A DNA stretch of 64,000 nucleotides from a virus: IMG/VR virus record IMGVR_UViG_3300042471_000228, positions 1 through 64,000 of that record, one strand, 5' to 3'. Positions 1-5,646 of this stretch are shown one piece after another. The notes below the pieces were generated by a model that saw nothing but the letters and a program-made list of their open reading frames with translations, did no database searches and had not been told where the DNA came from. The stretch's first letter is position 1. The number at the start of each line of letters is the position of its first letter. Both the position numbers and the translations under genes were made by a program.

Positions 1-1
1 T

Positions 2-382
2 GATGAATTAAAACATACTATTCTTAGTACTCCAGTAGCTCCACAAGAAGCATTTCCTGTAAACATCCCGGAGACAGATCCTAATCAAATAAACATCTTT
101 GATGTTATTTCAGAAGAAGAGGAGTTACATGTAGATATGACTAATGATTTATTGATTCCAGACTTTGATAATGTAGAAAATACAGGTTCAGATTTTGACA
201 TTGATAAAGAACCTGTAAATGAACCTGTAATTTTTGACTTTGAAGAAGAAGAAATTCCATTAGATACAGCACCTGTACCTGATGCATTCTATGAAGATGA
301 AGAAAAAGAAGAAAATTCCTTGTCTCAAGCTGAAGAATTCTTTAACTTTGATGGTGATATCCTAGATTTACCAGAATTGTAA
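2..382 (+). CDS. Acidic C-terminal end of a protein that begins before the window
   Basis: The frame is open from base 2 to the TAA at 380-382 with no stop upstream, so the methionine at 137 is probably internal and the true start lies outside the window. The visible 126 residues are very rich in Asp and Glu, with short hydrophobic patches, and end in a D-I-L-D-L-P-E-L type tail. Such tails occur on single-strand DNA-binding proteins and other nucleic-acid proteins, where they recruit partners or mimic DNA, but no domain is visible here and no function is assigned. It is on the plus strand, in the short block that converges on the late genes. A strong hairpin follows it. Confidence 0.6.
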   Translation, partial: DELKHTILSTPVAPQEAFPVNIPETDPNQINIFDVISEEEELHVDMTNDLLIPDFDNVENTGSDFDIDKEPVNEPVIFDFEEEEIPLDTAPVPDAFYEDEEKEENSLSQAEEFFNFDGDILDLPEL

Positions 383-388
383 AACACG

Positions 389-428
389 AACCCGGGGGGT
401 ATGACTCTTGCATGCCCCCTCTGGGTTC
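389..428 (+). terminator. GC-rich hairpin between two plus-strand genes
   Basis: The arms AACCC/GGGTT (389-393 and 424-428) enclose a second pairing, GGGGGTATG with CATGCCCCC, which includes one G-U wobble and a 7-base loop. It is by far the most GC-rich stretch in the first kilobase. It lies 7 bases after the stop at 382 and 12 bases before the ATG at 441. No T-tract follows, so it may be an attenuator, an RNA-processing or stabilising stem, or a weak terminator rather than a classical one. Confidence 0.45.
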
Positions 429-440
429 TAACTTAATGTT

Positions 441-971
441 ATGAACAGAATAGAATTTAATAACTTAGTAGATAAGCGCAAAGAACTTATTGAATCTGTA
501 TTAAAAAAGAAAGGTGGCGAGTATGCCAACGAAGCAAATGTTTTTCACAACTTTGAAGAAGGTTCTAAAATGTCTTTCCATAGCAACCGTGAAATGGTAG
601 CATGGGAATACATGATTAAACATCTCCAGTCTATTAAGGATATGATCAGTACTAACACACCGTACTCTGAACACATGATTCGTGAGAAGTTTGGTGATGC
701 TATCAACTATCTTATCTTGATAGAAGCTATGATGCTAGATTCTAATGGTCTACACAATAGATTTTGTGATGCTGTTAAAGAAACTAAAGCAAAAGCTGAA
801 AAGAAGATGGAAGACCTCCGCACTCCTGGACATCTTAGAGGAATGGATCAACTAGGTTTACCTAGAATAACTGCTGATAATCCTCTGACTAAAGCAAATG
901 ATCCGCTAAATAAAATGAAGTTTCAACAACTACCACCTAACTACGATGAGTGGTATTATTCTAGTTACTAA
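441..971 (+). CDS. DUF1599-like phage protein
   Basis: The 176-residue protein has the pattern K-K-G-x-E-Y-A-x-x-x-x-V-F-H-N-F near residues 23-38, then K-H-x-x-S-I-K-D-M (about 60-68) and E-K-F-G-D-A-I-N-Y-L-I-L (about 83-94). This resembles the DUF1599 family found in phages and bacteria, an all-helical domain sometimes linked to nucleotide metabolism. Its biochemical role is unknown. The last 60 residues are proline- and asparagine-rich and probably extended. The ATG at 441 follows an A/T-rich leader without a Shine-Dalgarno site. The stop at 971 is one base before the next gene's preferred ATG, a MazG-like pyrophosphohydrolase, so the two are probably co-expressed and may act on the same nucleotide pool. 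The assignment rests on motif spacing recalled from the family. Confidence 0.6.
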   Translation: MNRIEFNNLVDKRKELIESVLKKKGGEYANEANVFHNFEEGSKMSFHSNREMVAWEYMIKHLQSIKDMISTNTPYSEHMIREKFGDAINYLILIEAMMLDSNGLHNRFCDAVKETKAKAEKKMEDLRTPGHLRGMDQLGLPRITADNPLTKANDPLNKMKFQQLPPNYDEWYYSSY

Positions 972-972
972 T

Positions 973-1362
973 ATGCAAGACATAATTAATGCTGTAAAGC
1001 AATTTCATGATGTATTCGGACAACACTATGCATCAGAACCAAGTTTAATTAAAGAGAAAGAATACCAACTAAGACATGATCTACAAGCTGAAGAACTATT
1101 TGAATACCTTATGGCATGTCGTGATAACGATTTGGTGGGTATCGCTGATGCTCTTGGTGATCAGTTATATATACTTGTGGGCACCATTCTTAAACACGGT
1201 TTGCAAGACAAGATCGTGGAAGTATTCGAAGAGATACAGAGATCGAACATGAGTAAGTTAGGTGAAGACGGACTACCTATCCTGAGAGAGGATGGAAAAA
1301 TTTTGAAAGGACCTCAATATTCTAAACCTGACATTAAATCTATCCTAGAACAAAAAAAGTAA
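973..1362 (+). CDS. MazG-like nucleotide pyrophosphohydrolase
   Basis: Taken from the ATG at 973, the protein is 129 residues long. The open frame extends back to an ATG at 946, but that start would overlap the preceding gene by 26 bases, and the family normally begins at the I-I-N-A-V-K-Q-F-H-D-V-F-G segment. The helical signature is R-H-D-L-Q-A-E-E-L-F-E-Y followed by D-A-L-G-D-Q-L-Y-I-L-V-G, giving the E-E...E and D...D acidic residues that bind Mg2+ in all-alpha NTP pyrophosphatases. The S-N-M-S-K-L...D-G...R-E-D-G-K-I-L-K-G segment is typical of the phage/bacterial subgroup. The expected role is hydrolysis of (d)NTPs to monophosphate and pyrophosphate, for pool cleaning or interference with alarmone signalling. 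The substrate is not predictable from sequence. It is the last plus-strand gene before the terminator. Confidence 0.8.
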   Translation: MQDIINAVKQFHDVFGQHYASEPSLIKEKEYQLRHDLQAEELFEYLMACRDNDLVGIADALGDQLYILVGTILKHGLQDKIVEVFEEIQRSNMSKLGEDGLPILREDGKILKGPQYSKPDIKSILEQKK

Positions 1363-1402
1363 ACCGTTAAGTTTACTTTTAAGATGATATAGTAAGACTA
1401 TT

Positions 1403-1440
1403 AGTTTACCGGATTAATTATTCGGTAAACTTTCTTACTT
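1403..1440. terminator. Bidirectional terminator between converging blocks
   Basis: A perfect 9-bp inverted repeat, AGTTTACCG (1403-1411) and CGGTAAACT (1423-1431), has an 11-base loop. On the plus strand T-rich sequence follows it (up to about 1445); on the minus strand the upstream arm is preceded by the end of the GIY-YIG gene. It sits exactly between the plus-strand MazG-like gene and the minus-strand endonuclease gene, where convergent transcription must stop. Confidence 0.75.
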
Positions 1441-2100
1441 TTTTAAAGTCCATCCTGTTTTAGTCATAGTTATTCTTCCCATTTTAATATGATTAAAAGT
1501 AGAAGCTGTTAATCCTGTATATCTTGCCATATCTGTACAAGAAAGATTTTGAGTTTCTTCTGTTTTAATATTTATCCAAGTTAAAGCATTCTTTTTATTT
1601 TTTGAATCTTTCATCTTTTGTCGAGATTCATCTGAATGTTTATAACCTTTAGGATGAATGTATCCTTTACTTTTTTTAGTAATCCAGGCTTTATTAGATC
1701 TGTTCTTTCTTTCCTCTTCAGTTTGGTTTTCTAAAGGATGTTTATTATTGGAATAATAGTTTTTTAAAGAGTTTGATATTTTAATCTTAGTCTCTTCACA
1801 ATGAATACCACCATTACCACCTTCTGTTAAATTATAACCTAATGGTGATATTGTTTCTAAAAGTTTAATGTAATGTTTTTCTTTTTCCCAACATTGTTCA
1901 ATTGAATTACAATATTCTAAAATTTCCCAAGAAAAAGATTCCGCTCCATACTTACGAAGCGCGTTTTTAAAAAGATAGAAATAATCAGTTTTTGACTTAG
2001 ACTTTCTTATATGATTTTGTTTTCTTTCTTCTAAGGTTAATGTTGTATAACCAACATATTTTTTCTGATTGACTTTATTAGTAGCTACGTATATAATCAT
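1435..2100 (-). CDS. Free-standing GIY-YIG homing endonuclease
   Basis: The 221-residue protein starts I-I-Y-V-A-T-N and has Y-V-G-Y-T at about residues 15-19, which together are the two halves of the GIY-YIG nuclease core. The catalytic arginine region is E-E-R-K-Q-N-H (about 24-30) and the glutamate is in W-E-K-E-K-H-Y-I. Downstream, H-S-D-E-S-R-Q-K-M-K (about 156-165) is a NUMOD3-type DNA-binding repeat. The C-terminal C-T-D-M-A-R-Y-T-G-L segment resembles a NUMOD1/helix-turn-helix unit. Such enzymes cut a phage allele lacking the gene and spread by recombination. It lies at the junction of the two transcription blocks, last in the minus-strand series, with a perfect hairpin just before its ATG. 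No intron or split host gene is seen around it, so it appears to be free-standing. Confidence 0.9.
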   Translation of the reverse strand: MIIYVATNKVNQKKYVGYTTLTLEERKQNHIRKSKSKTDYFYLFKNALRKYGAESFSWEILEYCNSIEQCWEKEKHYIKLLETISPLGYNLTEGGNGGIHCEETKIKISNSLKNYYSNNKHPLENQTEEERKNRSNKAWITKKSKGYIHPKGYKHSDESRQKMKDSKNKKNALTWINIKTEETQNLSCTDMARYTGLTASTFNHIKMGRITMTKTGWTLKK

Positions 2101-2102
2101 AA

Positions 2103-2129
2103 TTGTTGTATACTTACAATATACAACAA
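2103..2129 (-). promoter_or_regulatory. Perfect inverted repeat covering the homing endonuclease leader
   Basis: TTGTTGTATA (2103-2112) and TATACAACAA (2120-2129) are exact reverse complements separated by a 7-base loop. The stem ends 2 bases before the minus-strand ATG at 2100-2098, so in the mRNA it would occupy the ribosome-landing region. Alternatively it is an operator for a dimeric regulator. In T4, I-TevI and related endonuclease mRNAs are known to carry such start-blocking hairpins. The function here is inferred. Confidence 0.6.
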
Positions 2130-2155
2130 ATTACTCATAATTACAAAAAGTCTTA

Positions 2156-2302
2156 TCAAGGTCTACCTTGTGATCTATAACGCTTAACGTAGTTCTTACT
2201 TGTTTTTAGTTTACTTGTTTTTTTCTTAGCTACAATCCCCGGGCGCTTCTTACGTGCGCCTGCGGGTGCGTAGTTATTCTTCGCGGTGTTTACTTTCGCC
2301 AT
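2156..2302 (-). CDS. 48-residue very basic protein
   Basis: A short frame runs from the ATG at 2302-2300 to TGA at 2158-2156. About one third of its residues are Lys or Arg (for example K-K-R-P-G-I-V-A-K-K-K-T), with a few Tyr and no acidic residues. It begins inside the last codons of the preceding small gene (13-base overlap), which supports translational coupling. The composition suggests nucleic-acid or membrane binding, or a small virion-packed protein, but no family is recognised. Local GC is higher than in its neighbours because of Arg and Pro codons. Confidence 0.6.
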   Translation of the reverse strand: MAKVNTAKNNYAPAGARKKRPGIVAKKKTSKLKTSKNYVKRYRSQGRP

Positions 2303-2403
2303 AGGTTTGGATTCTTAGGTTGTTTAGGTTTTTGTGTGCGAGCTTCTTTGATAATACTATCAAGTTTATTATTCTCGGGTTTGAAAGATGGCTTCTTTTC
2401 CAT
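2290..2403 (-). CDS. 37-residue basic protein
   Basis: The ATG at 2403-2401 overlaps the TAA of the previous gene by one base (TAATG). The frame ends at TAA 2292-2290, inside the next gene. The product is Lys/Pro-rich (K-K-P-S-F-K-P-E-N-N-K-L-D-S-I-I-K-E-A-R) with one short amphipathic helix. No function is assigned. The tight overlaps on both sides are the main evidence that it is a real gene. Confidence 0.45.
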   Translation of the reverse strand: MEKKPSFKPENNKLDSIIKEARTQKPKQPKNPNLWRK

Positions 2404-2630
2404 TATTTTCTTTTCTTAACAGATCCACCTTTTTTAGCCACACTCATAGAACTAGATGGAGGCATACCTAGTTTCTGTTTCTTTGATTCATTTTCTTTTT
2501 TTGCTTTTTCTAGTGCAGCTTTATTTACAGCATCCACGTTTGATTGCTGTGAAGATTTTGTAGCTGAATTTGTAGATGAACTTTTCTTAGATGTTTGTCC
2601 ACCATTTTGACATTTTTTCATTTTCTTCAT
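2403..2630 (-). CDS. Small basic protein with C-terminal K-K-G-G-S-V-K-K-R-K tag
   Basis: The 75-residue product starts M-K-K-M-K-K-C-Q-N-G-G, has a Ser/Lys/Ala-rich middle likely to be disordered or helical, and ends A-K-K-G-G-S-V-K-K-R-K. The same ending, with A for S, closes the 62-residue protein at 63201-63389, about 60 kb away at the other end of the late block. Both also begin with Lys-rich sequence containing Cys and Gly-Gly. It is therefore probably a paralogous minor virion or packaging component, though the role is not known. It is the start of a chain of one-base TAATG overlaps with the following small genes. Confidence 0.65.
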   Translation of the reverse strand: MKKMKKCQNGGQTSKKSSSTNSATKSSQQSNVDAVNKAALEKAKKENESKKQKLGMPPSSSMSVAKKGGSVKKRK

Positions 2631-2642
2631 ATACTAATATAA

Positions 2643-2798
2643 TCAAGATCCGCAATATAAACAACCATCATCTTCATTATCATGCCAGTCACCATGTTCT
2701 TCCATGATTTTTTTAACCTCTTCATTGATTTGTTCTTGAGTCCAATCAGGATTCATAGCACGTATCTGTGCTCTTAAAAAATAAAAATTACTGTCCAT
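2643..2798 (-). CDS. 51-residue protein with C-terminal CxxC
   Basis: It starts at ATG 2798-2796, sharing one base with the TAA of the upstream gene (TAATG), and ends at TGA 2645-2643. The protein has a helical N-terminal half (N-P-D-W-T-Q-E-Q-I-N-E-E-V-K-K-I-M) and an acidic, His-containing tail ending C-L-Y-C-G-S, which could bind a metal ion. No family is recognised. The overlap, the spacing and its composition support it as coding. Confidence 0.6.
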   Translation of the reverse strand: MDSNFYFLRAQIRAMNPDWTQEQINEEVKKIMEEHGDWHDNEDDGCLYCGS

Positions 2799-3259
2799 TA
2801 GTTTGTTACGATTAGCAAAGTACCCAGTATTAAGGTACTACAAGCTAACCCAAACGTCCAATTCTTAATGGTATTATTTTTAGTTTTTAACACTTCATGA
2901 TCGATAACCAGCTTATTATACTCTTCTATGAGACCATTATACTTTTTACCCAGTTCTTTTTGATCACCTATACAATTATTATACTTAGATGTTAATAACT
3001 TGATCTCTAAATTCTTATCAACAATTCTTTTTTCGAAATCTAGGATTATACTATCTCTTAGAGATACACCTTTAGAATAATAACGTAGATCTACCAATGC
3101 TGTAAGTACAGCACGTTCTTCAACAGGAGTAAGAAATACCCCTGACTGTCCGTTAATTACTAATCTTTGGGGAGTAAATTGACCAGAGACTGTCAAGCTG
3201 CTCATTAGAAGCACGCTTAATAATATCAATGTCTTGGTTGCGCTGATCATTGTTTGCAT
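2798..3259 (-). CDS. Exported coiled-coil protein with C-terminal membrane anchor; spanin-like
   Basis: The 153-residue protein has an N-terminal signal segment (about 8-27, T-L-I-L-L-S-V-L-L-M-S-S-L-T-V-S-G-Q), a soluble part with a long helical stretch (about 75-130), and a C-terminal hydrophobic segment (about 134-151). This would make it a periplasmic rod tethered at the C-terminus, as in single-protein or outer-type spanins. No lipobox cysteine is visible at the signal cleavage site, so an acylated anchor is not supported. Its first 107 bases overlap the end of the preceding membrane protein in another frame, an arrangement typical of Rz/Rz1 spanin pairs. The lysis role is inferred from this and from the adjacent cell-wall enzyme and holin-like genes. 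Confidence 0.6.
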   Translation of the reverse strand: MQTMISATKTLILLSVLLMSSLTVSGQFTPQRLVINGQSGVFLTPVEERAVLTALVDLRYYSKGVSLRDSIILDFEKRIVDKNLEIKLLTSKYNNCIGDQKELGKKYNGLIEEYNKLVIDHEVLKTKNNTIKNWTFGLACSTLILGTLLIVTN

Positions 3260-3527
3260 TATCTAGATCTTTTAAATGTTTAATATGAATTACGCGTAGA
3301 CTATCTACATGTGCTAGACTATCGTGTAGGATTTTCATCTCGAGAGAATCTTGTGTTAGACTATCTAGTGAGATCTTTTCTTTCAGTTGGTTAGTGTGTA
3401 TCTCTAAAGTTCTAACTCTAGACATCTCATAGACAAATAGAGTAGCTATAATACAGATTATTGCAACTATTAGAATGTCCTTAATTAGTCGATTCGGATT
3501 CTCCCTCATTGTTTTCTTCATTACCAT
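3153..3527 (-). CDS. Inner-membrane coiled-coil protein; i-spanin-like
   Basis: The protein is up to 124 residues, and starts at Met1, Met3 or Met7 are possible. One transmembrane helix (about 17-34, I-L-I-V-A-I-I-C-I-I-A-T-L-F-V) follows a short basic N-terminus, so the long C-terminal part would face the periplasm. That part is helical with repeated D-S-L units (L-D-S-L, Q-D-S-L, H-D-S-L, V-D-S-L). This is the layout of an inner-membrane spanin. It overlaps the upstream holin-like gene by 47 bases and the downstream exported protein by 107 bases. No sequence family is recognised, so the assignment is by topology and position. Confidence 0.6.
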   Translation of the reverse strand: MVMKKTMRENPNRLIKDILIVAIICIIATLFVYEMSRVRTLEIHTNQLKEKISLDSLTQDSLEMKILHDSLAHVDSLRVIHIKHLKDLDNANNDQRNQDIDIIKRASNEQLDSLWSIYSPKISN

Positions 3528-3753
3528 GTTTCTTATTAATCCATTTATCTACTGATGCAATACCAAAGCATGCTACTGTAAGTAGTTTAAAAGAATCAAA
3601 GATAAATTCATTTACTAGTAGAGGCTTATTCAAGATACCTGTGATTATATCTACGATAGCAAATATAATCATTACTATAAACGCACCAAACCCAATAACT
3701 GCTTTTTCATTTAAAGAGTTATTGTCATCAAACATTGTCCAAAACTTTTTCAT
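3481..3753 (-). CDS. Two-helix membrane protein, holin-like
   Basis: The 90-residue protein has two hydrophobic helices (about 19-41 and 53-68) joined by a short loop with a conserved-looking D-I-I-T-G-I-L. It also has a charged C-terminal tail rich in Lys, Glu and Asn. Size and topology fit small phage holins, which form membrane lesions that release or trigger the endolysin. It overlaps the gene before it by 4 bases and the one after by 47. The cassette also contains a pair of one-helix proteins that could be the holin instead, so this assignment is tentative. Confidence 0.55.
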   Translation of the reverse strand: MKKFWTMFDDNNSLNEKAVIGFGAFIVMIIFAIVDIITGILNKPLLVNEFIFDSFKLLTVACFGIASVDKWINKKHGNEENNEGESESTN

Positions 3754-4436
3754 TTTTTATATTGTGTTTTATATTTCCAAACTTTCTTTTCTTCTAGTTT
3801 AAGATGAGGTAAGTATTCTATGTTCATTTCATTTCTAAATCTCCACACTGCTTTCTCATCTAATCCATATGCTTTAATAAAGTCTTGATATTTTTTATAG
3901 TCCCGTGGTAACATCTTAGCCATCATGATACCAAAATCATGAGTTGTCATATAGTAATGTGACAAATCCATAAGATACACATTAGTGTTATCTGGATAGC
4001 TTGTGTAAATCAACGTAGGACCAAGCGCCCATTTCCATAGACTATCTTGTAAAGATGAGAACTGTGTATTAATACTGTCTTTATCTGTCTCAATATAAAC
4101 TACTTTCTCGTTGTACTTAGTAATGGTATCAACCTGAGTCTTGATTACTATTTCTTGTTTTAGAATAGTATCCGTTTGAGTTTTGATAATTACTTTTTGC
4201 TTAGTAATAGTATCTTGCTGTGTCTTAACAGTAGTCTTTAACGCATTAAGTTCAGCTTCCATCTCCTTATATTTCTTATTTATAAGGTCAGCTTGATCAG
4301 TAGTCATTACTACTATCCTAGTAACACCATCCTCATCAACTGTGGTATATGGATAATTCTTATTTGATTGGGACAATAAGTTCCCAAGAGTCAATAGGAT
4401 GAGAATTACGAGCAGAGTCAGCTTTTTCATATGCAT
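3750..4436 (-). CDS. Exported coiled-coil protein with tandem heptad-type repeats
   Basis: The protein has 228 residues from ATG 4436, or two fewer from the next ATG (M-K-K-L-T-L-L-V-I-L), which gives a more typical signal peptide. The signal covers about residues 3-22 and has no lipobox Cys. Residues about 55-125 form a coiled coil with three near-repeats of I-K-T-Q-x-D-T-I-x-K-Q. The C-terminal 90 residues are globular and Tyr-rich. It overlaps the upstream membrane protein by 77 bases in another frame, as spanin genes do, and may form a second envelope-spanning pair with it. It could also be an envelope or exclusion protein unrelated to lysis. Confidence 0.6.
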   Translation of the reverse strand: MHMKKLTLLVILILLTLGNLLSQSNKNYPYTTVDEDGVTRIVVMTTDQADLINKKYKEMEAELNALKTTVKTQQDTITKQKVIIKTQTDTILKQEIVIKTQVDTITKYNEKVVYIETDKDSINTQFSSLQDSLWKWALGPTLIYTSYPDNTNVYLMDLSHYYMTTHDFGIMMAKMLPRDYKKYQDFIKAYGLDEKAVWRFRNEMNIEYLPHLKLEEKKVWKYKTQYKK

Positions 4437-4650
4437 CTACAGTTGTTTCTAAAACTTCAACCTTCTGAGTTAGTTGGTGATTCTCATTAGTTAGCGCTTG
4501 ATTTTGTTTTGTTAATGTTGTATTCTTTTCTTCTAATGTTACATTCTCTTCTACTACTACTACATGTCCGTTACCTGCCATACCAATGCTTAGAACTACT
4601 AAGCTTACTAAGGCGATTAGAACTCCGTATAGTAAAAGATTCTTCTTCAC
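4360..4650 (-). CDS. Small membrane-anchored coiled-coil protein, i-spanin-like, GTG start
   Basis: The start codon is GTG (CAC at 4648-4650), forming a 4-base GTGA overlap with the TGA of the upstream gene. The 96-residue product has one N-terminal transmembrane helix (about 5-25) and then a Glu/Thr/Leu-rich coiled coil (about 32-80) with clear heptads (L-T-K-Q-N-Q-A-L-T-N-E-N-H-Q-L). This is the topology of an inner-membrane spanin subunit. The last 77 bases lie within the next gene in another frame. No family is recognised by sequence. Confidence 0.6.
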   Translation of the reverse strand: MKKNLLLYGVLIALVSLVVLSIGMAGNGHVVVVEENVTLEEKNTTLTKQNQALTNENHQLTQKVEVLETTVDAYEKADSARNSHPIDSWELIVPIK

Positions 4651-4925
4651 TTCTTACTAAGTAATATAATCTCACGTAAATCTCTGAGAGCTTGCGTGTT
4701 ATTGTCTAAAGCACTTTGTATCTTTCCAGTATCTGTTTTAATATAGTCATTAAGTTCTTTCTGCAAATCATCAACTTTCTTTTTCAAAGAATCTTCAGAT
4801 GCTATTTGACGCTTCAACATAAACCATAATACAGCTCCTAAACCTAGTACAATAACTCCAAGAGCTCCATACTGAGTTAGTGTTTCAAATACACCAAAAG
4901 ATGGTGCTGCTTGTAGTAATGTCAT
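4647..4925 (-). CDS. One-helix membrane protein, holin-like, tandem paralogue A
   Basis: The 92-residue protein begins M-T-L-L-Q-A-A-P-S-F-G-V-F-E-T-L-T-Q-Y-G-A-L-G. One transmembrane helix (about 21-39) is followed by a coiled coil. The first 50 residues align with the 58-residue protein encoded immediately upstream, so the two arose by tandem duplication. Its ATG shares bases with that gene's TGA (ATGA). A role as holin, antiholin or envelope tether is plausible from its place directly after the cell-wall enzyme gene, but it is not shown by sequence. Confidence 0.6.
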   Translation of the reverse strand: MTLLQAAPSFGVFETLTQYGALGVIVLGLGAVLWFMLKRQIASEDSLKKKVDDLQKELNDYIKTDTGKIQSALDNNTQALRDLREIILLSKK

Positions 4926-5098
4926 TTATCTTTTTCTTCTAGTTTACGACGTAGACGATCTTGTTCATCCATATTTCTTTTAATAAAGAACCATGCTAAT
5001 GCACCAAGTGCTAATGCTGCTAAACCTAAAGCACCATAGTTTGCTAACTGTTCAAATATTCCAAAACTAGGAACAGCTTGTTCTTGTAAGAGTACCAT
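4922..5098 (-). CDS. One-helix membrane protein, tandem paralogue B (58 residues)
   Basis: The frame runs from ATG 5098-5096 to TGA 4924-4922. The protein starts M-V-L-L-Q-E-Q-A-V-P-S-F-G-I-F-E-Q-L and shares P-S-F-G-[IV]-F-E-x-L-x-x-Y-G-A-L-G with the next gene. It has one transmembrane helix (about 22-39), then R-N-M-D-E-Q-D-R-L-R-R-K, a short charged coil. Compared with its paralogue it lacks the extended C-terminal coiled coil. Such long/short pairs are known for holin-antiholin systems, which is one possible reading. It is coupled to the next gene by an ATGA overlap and follows the cell-wall enzyme gene with a one-base gap. Confidence 0.65.
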   Translation of the reverse strand: MVLLQEQAVPSFGIFEQLANYGALGLAALALGALAWFFIKRNMDEQDRLRRKLEEKDK

Positions 5099-5099
5099 A

Positions 5100-5645
5100 T
5101 TAGAATTCTTTCAAAAGTGTATATGTAAACTTCTTGAACCCTGACTTTTTACACTTACTTAGTAACTCTGCAAATTGTTTTGGGTCGTTAAGAACTTGAC
5201 ATCCTGCAGACCATTTATCAATAAGTTTAGATACCATAGTAGGATTAGCACGGTGAATGTTGATACCAAAGATACCAGTCTCAGTTACTGAAGATTCTTC
5301 AGCTACGTCATTCTTGTTACCGTCTCTGAATACAGTTACAGGAGCACATTGTGTTAATGCTTCGTACTTACCTTGGTGCATACCAATCTGCCAACAGTCG
5401 TCCCATTGACCAGGTTTAAGTAACGCTGCACCTTTTGCATTCAACAAATTCTGCAACCAGTGAGTACCGGGGTTAGTAGTACAAGTGTACCAAGTAATAT
5501 TATCTTTTTCTATTACTGCAATAAGATCATCAAACTGATTCTTAAGATTAGCATTAGATCTGATACCTACAAGATGAAATGTAGGGAAATCATAACCGTG
5601 TTTTTTGAACTCTGCTTTAAGTTCGTCTATTGTATACTTTTTCAT
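5100..5645 (-). CDS. Putative cell-wall enzyme (YkuD-like H...SxGC pattern), lysis cassette
   Basis: The 181-residue protein has a conserved-looking core, with T-N-P-G-T-H-W-L-Q-N (about 56-67), F-G-I-N-I-H-R (His131) and K-W-S-A-G-C-Q-V (Ser146, Cys149). A His followed by S-x-G-C is the active-site pattern of YkuD-fold L,D-transpeptidases, and related phage proteins are commonly placed in lysis regions. No signal peptide is seen, so export would need a holin. It lies first in a cassette of holin- and spanin-like genes, which supports a role in degrading or remodelling peptidoglycan at the end of infection. Whether it hydrolyses or transfers cannot be decided here. The start is the only ATG that keeps the full N-terminal helix. 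Confidence 0.6.
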   Translation of the reverse strand: MKKYTIDELKAEFKKHGYDFPTFHLVGIRSNANLKNQFDDLIAVIEKDNITWYTCTTNPGTHWLQNLLNAKGAALLKPGQWDDCWQIGMHQGKYEALTQCAPVTVFRDGNKNDVAEESSVTETGIFGINIHRANPTMVSKLIDKWSAGCQVLNDPKQFAELLSKCKKSGFKKFTYTLLKEF

Positions 5646-5646
5646 G

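Noticed and set aside
182-222. D-F-D-I-D-K in the acidic tail of the first protein, the same letters as the polymerase catalytic loop
   Set aside because: It lies in a low-complexity acidic stretch without the flanking G-G and barrel segments, so it is chance in a D/E-rich tail.
946-972. Earlier ATG for the MazG-like gene
   Set aside because: The extra nine residues overlap the preceding gene and precede the usual family start; the ATG at 973 fits better.
1435-2302. Intron or split gene around the GIY-YIG endonuclease
   Set aside because: No matching protein halves flank it; neighbours are an unrelated MazG-like gene on the other strand and a complete 48-residue gene.
2320-2610. Open frame on the plus strand, hydrophobic 96-residue product
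   Set aside because: It is the antisense of the Lys/Ser-rich small gene at 2403-2630; its Phe/Cys-rich composition is what the reverse complement of such codons gives.
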